DNA from: Comamonadaceae bacterium
GTDB lineage: Bacteria > Pseudomonadota > Gammaproteobacteria > Burkholderiales > Burkholderiaceae_C
DNA: 8,986 bases
NCBI GenBank assembly: GCA_947460065.1
Contig: CANHGF010000074.1
Location: 1 to 8,986 of the forward strand
Direction: 5' to 3'
A model generated the notes under the pieces. The model was not told the DNA's origin. It worked only from the letters and a program-made list of their open reading frames with translations, and ran no database searches. This document shows, piece by piece, positions 7,121 to 8,986 of this stretch. The translations under genes were made by a program, and so were the position numbers. Within the stretch, counting starts at the first letter, position 1. Every line of letters begins with the position of its first letter.

Positions 7121-7284
7121 CGGCCGCGCGATCTGCGCAGCCGCCCCATGTGCGCAATTTCTCTGCCGCTGGCAGCAGGCTGCGACATCCCCCTTCCACA
7201 TTTCAAGCGCCCCCTCAGAAGTCAATCCCGGGGGCAAGCTCCCGAGCAGAGTTCTGCAGGCCCTCGCCAAGGAACCCCTGCCTC

Positions 7285-8986
7285 ATGCCCCACTCCTTCA
7301 TCGCGCCGCCACTGGTCCATGCGGACGGCTGTGATCCTGAACTGAACATCCTCGTCAAAATCTGGGGTTTGGCTCGCCGGGCCATGCCCCGCTGGCCGGG
7401 CCTGCTGCTGGCCGCTGCGGTGATGGGCTCCAGCCTGAGCGGCCATGCACAAACGGCGCCCGCCACCCTGCCTTCGGGCGCGGAGCCCGGGCGCGAAGCG
7501 CCACGCCCGCTGGTGCCGCAATCGAAGCGGGCCATGCCGCAAATTGAGGTGCCGCAGAGCCCGGCGGCTGTAGCGCCCCCAGGATCGGACCAAGCGCGCT
7601 TCGTCTTGAACGATGTGGTGATCGAAGGCGCCAGCGCCTATTCGGCCGAGATGCTTCGGGGCCTTTACGCCAAATTGCTAGGCCAAGAGGTGTCGGTGGC
7701 CCAGGTTTTCGAGGTGGCCAATGCGATCGAGTTGCGCTACCGCCAGGACGGTTTTGTCACCAGCCGCGTCCTGGTGCCTGAGCAGACGGTCGCCGACGGG
7801 CGCTTTCGGATCCGGGTGCTCGAAGGCCATGTGGCAGGGGTGGTGTTTCAAGGCGAGGCTGGCCCAGCCGGGGCAGCCCTGGAAAGCCTGATGGCCGGCC
7901 TGACCGCGCTGCGCCCCATCAACCTGGCCGAGATCGAGCGGCGACTGCTGTTGGCCAACGACCTGCCGGGCCTGCAAGTGCAAGGCAGCCTGGAGGCCTC
8001 ACCCACAACGCAGGGCGGCTCCACGCTTGTGGTGCGCACCCAGCGCCGTGAGCGCGATCTGTCGGTAGCGCTGGACAACCGCGCCACCCCCTATATGGGC
8101 GGCCGTCAGATCAGCGCGCAAGCGAGCTGGTTCGGCCTGGGCCCCCGAGCTGATCGACTCGGACTGAGCCTGCGCAGCTCACTGCCCACAGGACGCAGCA
8201 CCTCGGTCGGCGTGAACTACGACGCCATGGTCAGTCCCAGCGGCAGCACGCTGGGCCTGAACCTGTCGAACTCGCGCTCCCAGCCCGGGCTGGAGCTGGC
8301 AGCACTGGATATTCAAAGCCAGGTCAACAGCCTGGTGGGCACCTGGGCCCAGCCCCTCAAACGCTCGCGCGAAGAGAACCTGCGCAGCGTGGTGCAGTTG
8401 GAGTGGCGCGATGTGCGCACCGACCTGGGTGGCACGCCCTTCACCCATGACCGCCTGCAAATCGCCCGACTCGGCCTGAGCTATGACCGCGCCGACGCCT
8501 ACGATGGCATCACCACCGCGCGCGGCATGCTGCATCAGGGCCTGTCCGGGCAAGCGGCAGGCTCCGCCGAAGGCGCGCGCCCAACCCGCGCCAACGGCCG
8601 AAGCGACTTCACCAAGCTCACGCTGGACCTGTCTCGCCTGCAACAACTGGGTGCGCGCACCCATGCCTGGGCCAGCCTGACGGCCCAATACAGCCAGCGC
8701 CCGCTGCTGGCCAGCGAGGAGCTGGCCCTGGGCGGCGCGCACTACGGCCGCGCCTTCGACGACGGTGAGATTTCGGGCGACAAAGGCGCTGCGCTGATCA
8801 TCGAGCTGCGCCACTACCCCGAGTTTTTGCCTCGTAACGCCCAGCTTTTTGGCTATGCCGACACAGGCCGCATATGGGCGGCGCCAGGCGGCGCAGTGCC
8901 GGCCCGGCACACGCTGGCATCGGCCGGCGCCGGCGTTCGGCTGAGTCTGCCGCGCGGCATGTTGGCCACGCTCGAGGCGGCCAAGC
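7285..8986 (+). CDS. Two-partner-secretion outer-membrane transporter, ShlB/FhaC/HecB family (partial, runs off right edge)
   Basis: TpsB proteins are outer-membrane barrels that export a large partner exoprotein (TpsA: haemolysin, adhesin or contact-dependent toxin). The frame stays open from 7285 to the window end, giving 567 residues. In order: a signal peptide with hydrophobic core at about 37-52 and probable cleavage after GHA (53-55); a Pro/Ala-rich linker (57-103); POTRA 1 (about 104-181, ending FRIRVLEG); POTRA 2 (182-256); then the barrel, starting ERDLSVALDNRATPYMGGRQISAQASWFG. Near the end, GGAHYGRAFDDGEISGDKGAALIIELRH corresponds to the conserved loop L6 RGF/Y region (here RAF), and GYADTGRIW to the FxDxG motif. 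Probably only the last barrel strands are missing. ATG 7285 has AGGA 11 nt upstream; ATG 7384 would give a more usual short signal peptide, so the start is uncertain. No partner gene lies within the window; tpsA is usually adjacent and may follow. Confidence 0.9.
   Translation, partial: MPHSFIAPPLVHADGCDPELNILVKIWGLARRAMPRWPGLLLAAAVMGSSLSGHAQTAPATLPSGAEPGREAPRPLVPQSKRAMPQIEVPQSPAAVAPPGSDQARFVLNDVVIEGASAYSAEMLRGLYAKLLGQEVSVAQVFEVANAIELRYRQDGFVTSRVLVPEQTVADGRFRIRVLEGHVAGVVFQGEAGPAGAALESLMAGLTALRPINLAEIERRLLLANDLPGLQVQGSLEASPTTQGGSTLVVRTQRRERDLSVALDNRATPYMGGRQISAQASWFGLGPRADRLGLSLRSSLPTGRSTSVGVNYDAMVSPSGSTLGLNLSNSRSQPGLELAALDIQSQVNSLVGTWAQPLKRSREENLRSVVQLEWRDVRTDLGGTPFTHDRLQIARLGLSYDRADAYDGITTARGMLHQGLSGQAAGSAEGARPTRANGRSDFTKLTLDLSRLQQLGARTHAWASLTAQYSQRPLLASEELALGGAHYGRAFDDGEISGDKGAALIIELRHYPEFLPRNAQLFGYADTGRIWAAPGGAVPARHTLASAGAGVRLSLPRGMLATLEAAK

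Larger units (their letters stand above)
6913..7284. other. 372-bp intergenic region with an AT-rich core
   Basis: No convincing gene lies here. A minus-strand open frame of 99 codons (6971-7270) has an unusual composition rich in Cys, Arg and Gln and no recognisable motif. The stretch from about 7054 to 7120 is clearly richer in A and T than the coding DNA around it. It holds an inverted repeat, a 9-bp direct repeat and promoter-like boxes, listed separately. It is the probable control region of the two-partner-secretion gene. Confidence 0.6.

Noticed and set aside
6971..7270. Minus-strand 99-codon frame in the intergenic region
   Set aside because: Cys-rich, no motif, no ribosome-binding site noted, and it overlaps the AT-rich control region.
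8179..8910. Minus-strand open frame of 243 codons at the right end
   Set aside because: It lies opposite the barrel domain of the transporter, whose reading frame is continuous and matches a known family.

Overview
The window looks like ordinary chromosomal DNA from a GC-rich betaproteobacterium, most likely of the order Burkholderiales. The grounds are the strong GC bias at third codon positions, the presence of a DUF3567 protein (a small family I associate with Burkholderiales), the DUF3108 protein style, and a start-codon context (GACAAT about 8 nt before ATG) that I associate with this order. No mobile element, CRISPR array, tRNA or rRNA is visible.

Layout from left to right: (1) positions 1-89 may hold the last codons of a rightward gene. 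(2) A leftward fumarylacetoacetate-hydrolase family enzyme occupies 90-1100. (3) Divergent from it is a rightward group: a membrane-anchored, proline/alanine-rich DUF3108 protein (1140-2363), a small DUF3567 protein (2418-2699), a short non-coding gap with a 15-bp tandem repeat, and an exported ChaN/Tiki-like protein (2803-3684). (4) That group converges on a leftward class III PLP aminotransferase of the beta-alanine:pyruvate transaminase type (3709-5046). A long imperfect hairpin at the junction contains both stop codons. (5) A 107-bp divergent region separates the aminotransferase from purU (formyltetrahydrofolate deformylase, 5154-6011), which is followed 10 nt later by a GcvA-like LysR regulator (6022-6912). 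(6) A 372-bp intergenic region with an AT-rich core carries repeats and a promoter-like element. (7) The window ends inside a two-partner-secretion outer-membrane transporter (ShlB/FhaC type, from about 7285), cut by the edge shortly before its expected C-terminus.

Most genes are housekeeping or general metabolism: purU and the aminotransferase feed one-carbon/purine and amine/amino-acid metabolism, and the LysR gene probably forms a transcription unit with purU. The most distinctive parts are the last gene and its upstream region. A TpsB transporter normally serves a large secreted TpsA exoprotein encoded nearby, which would lie beyond the right edge. I did not find a clearly new multi-gene system; the findings are mostly regulatory structures and protein oddities.
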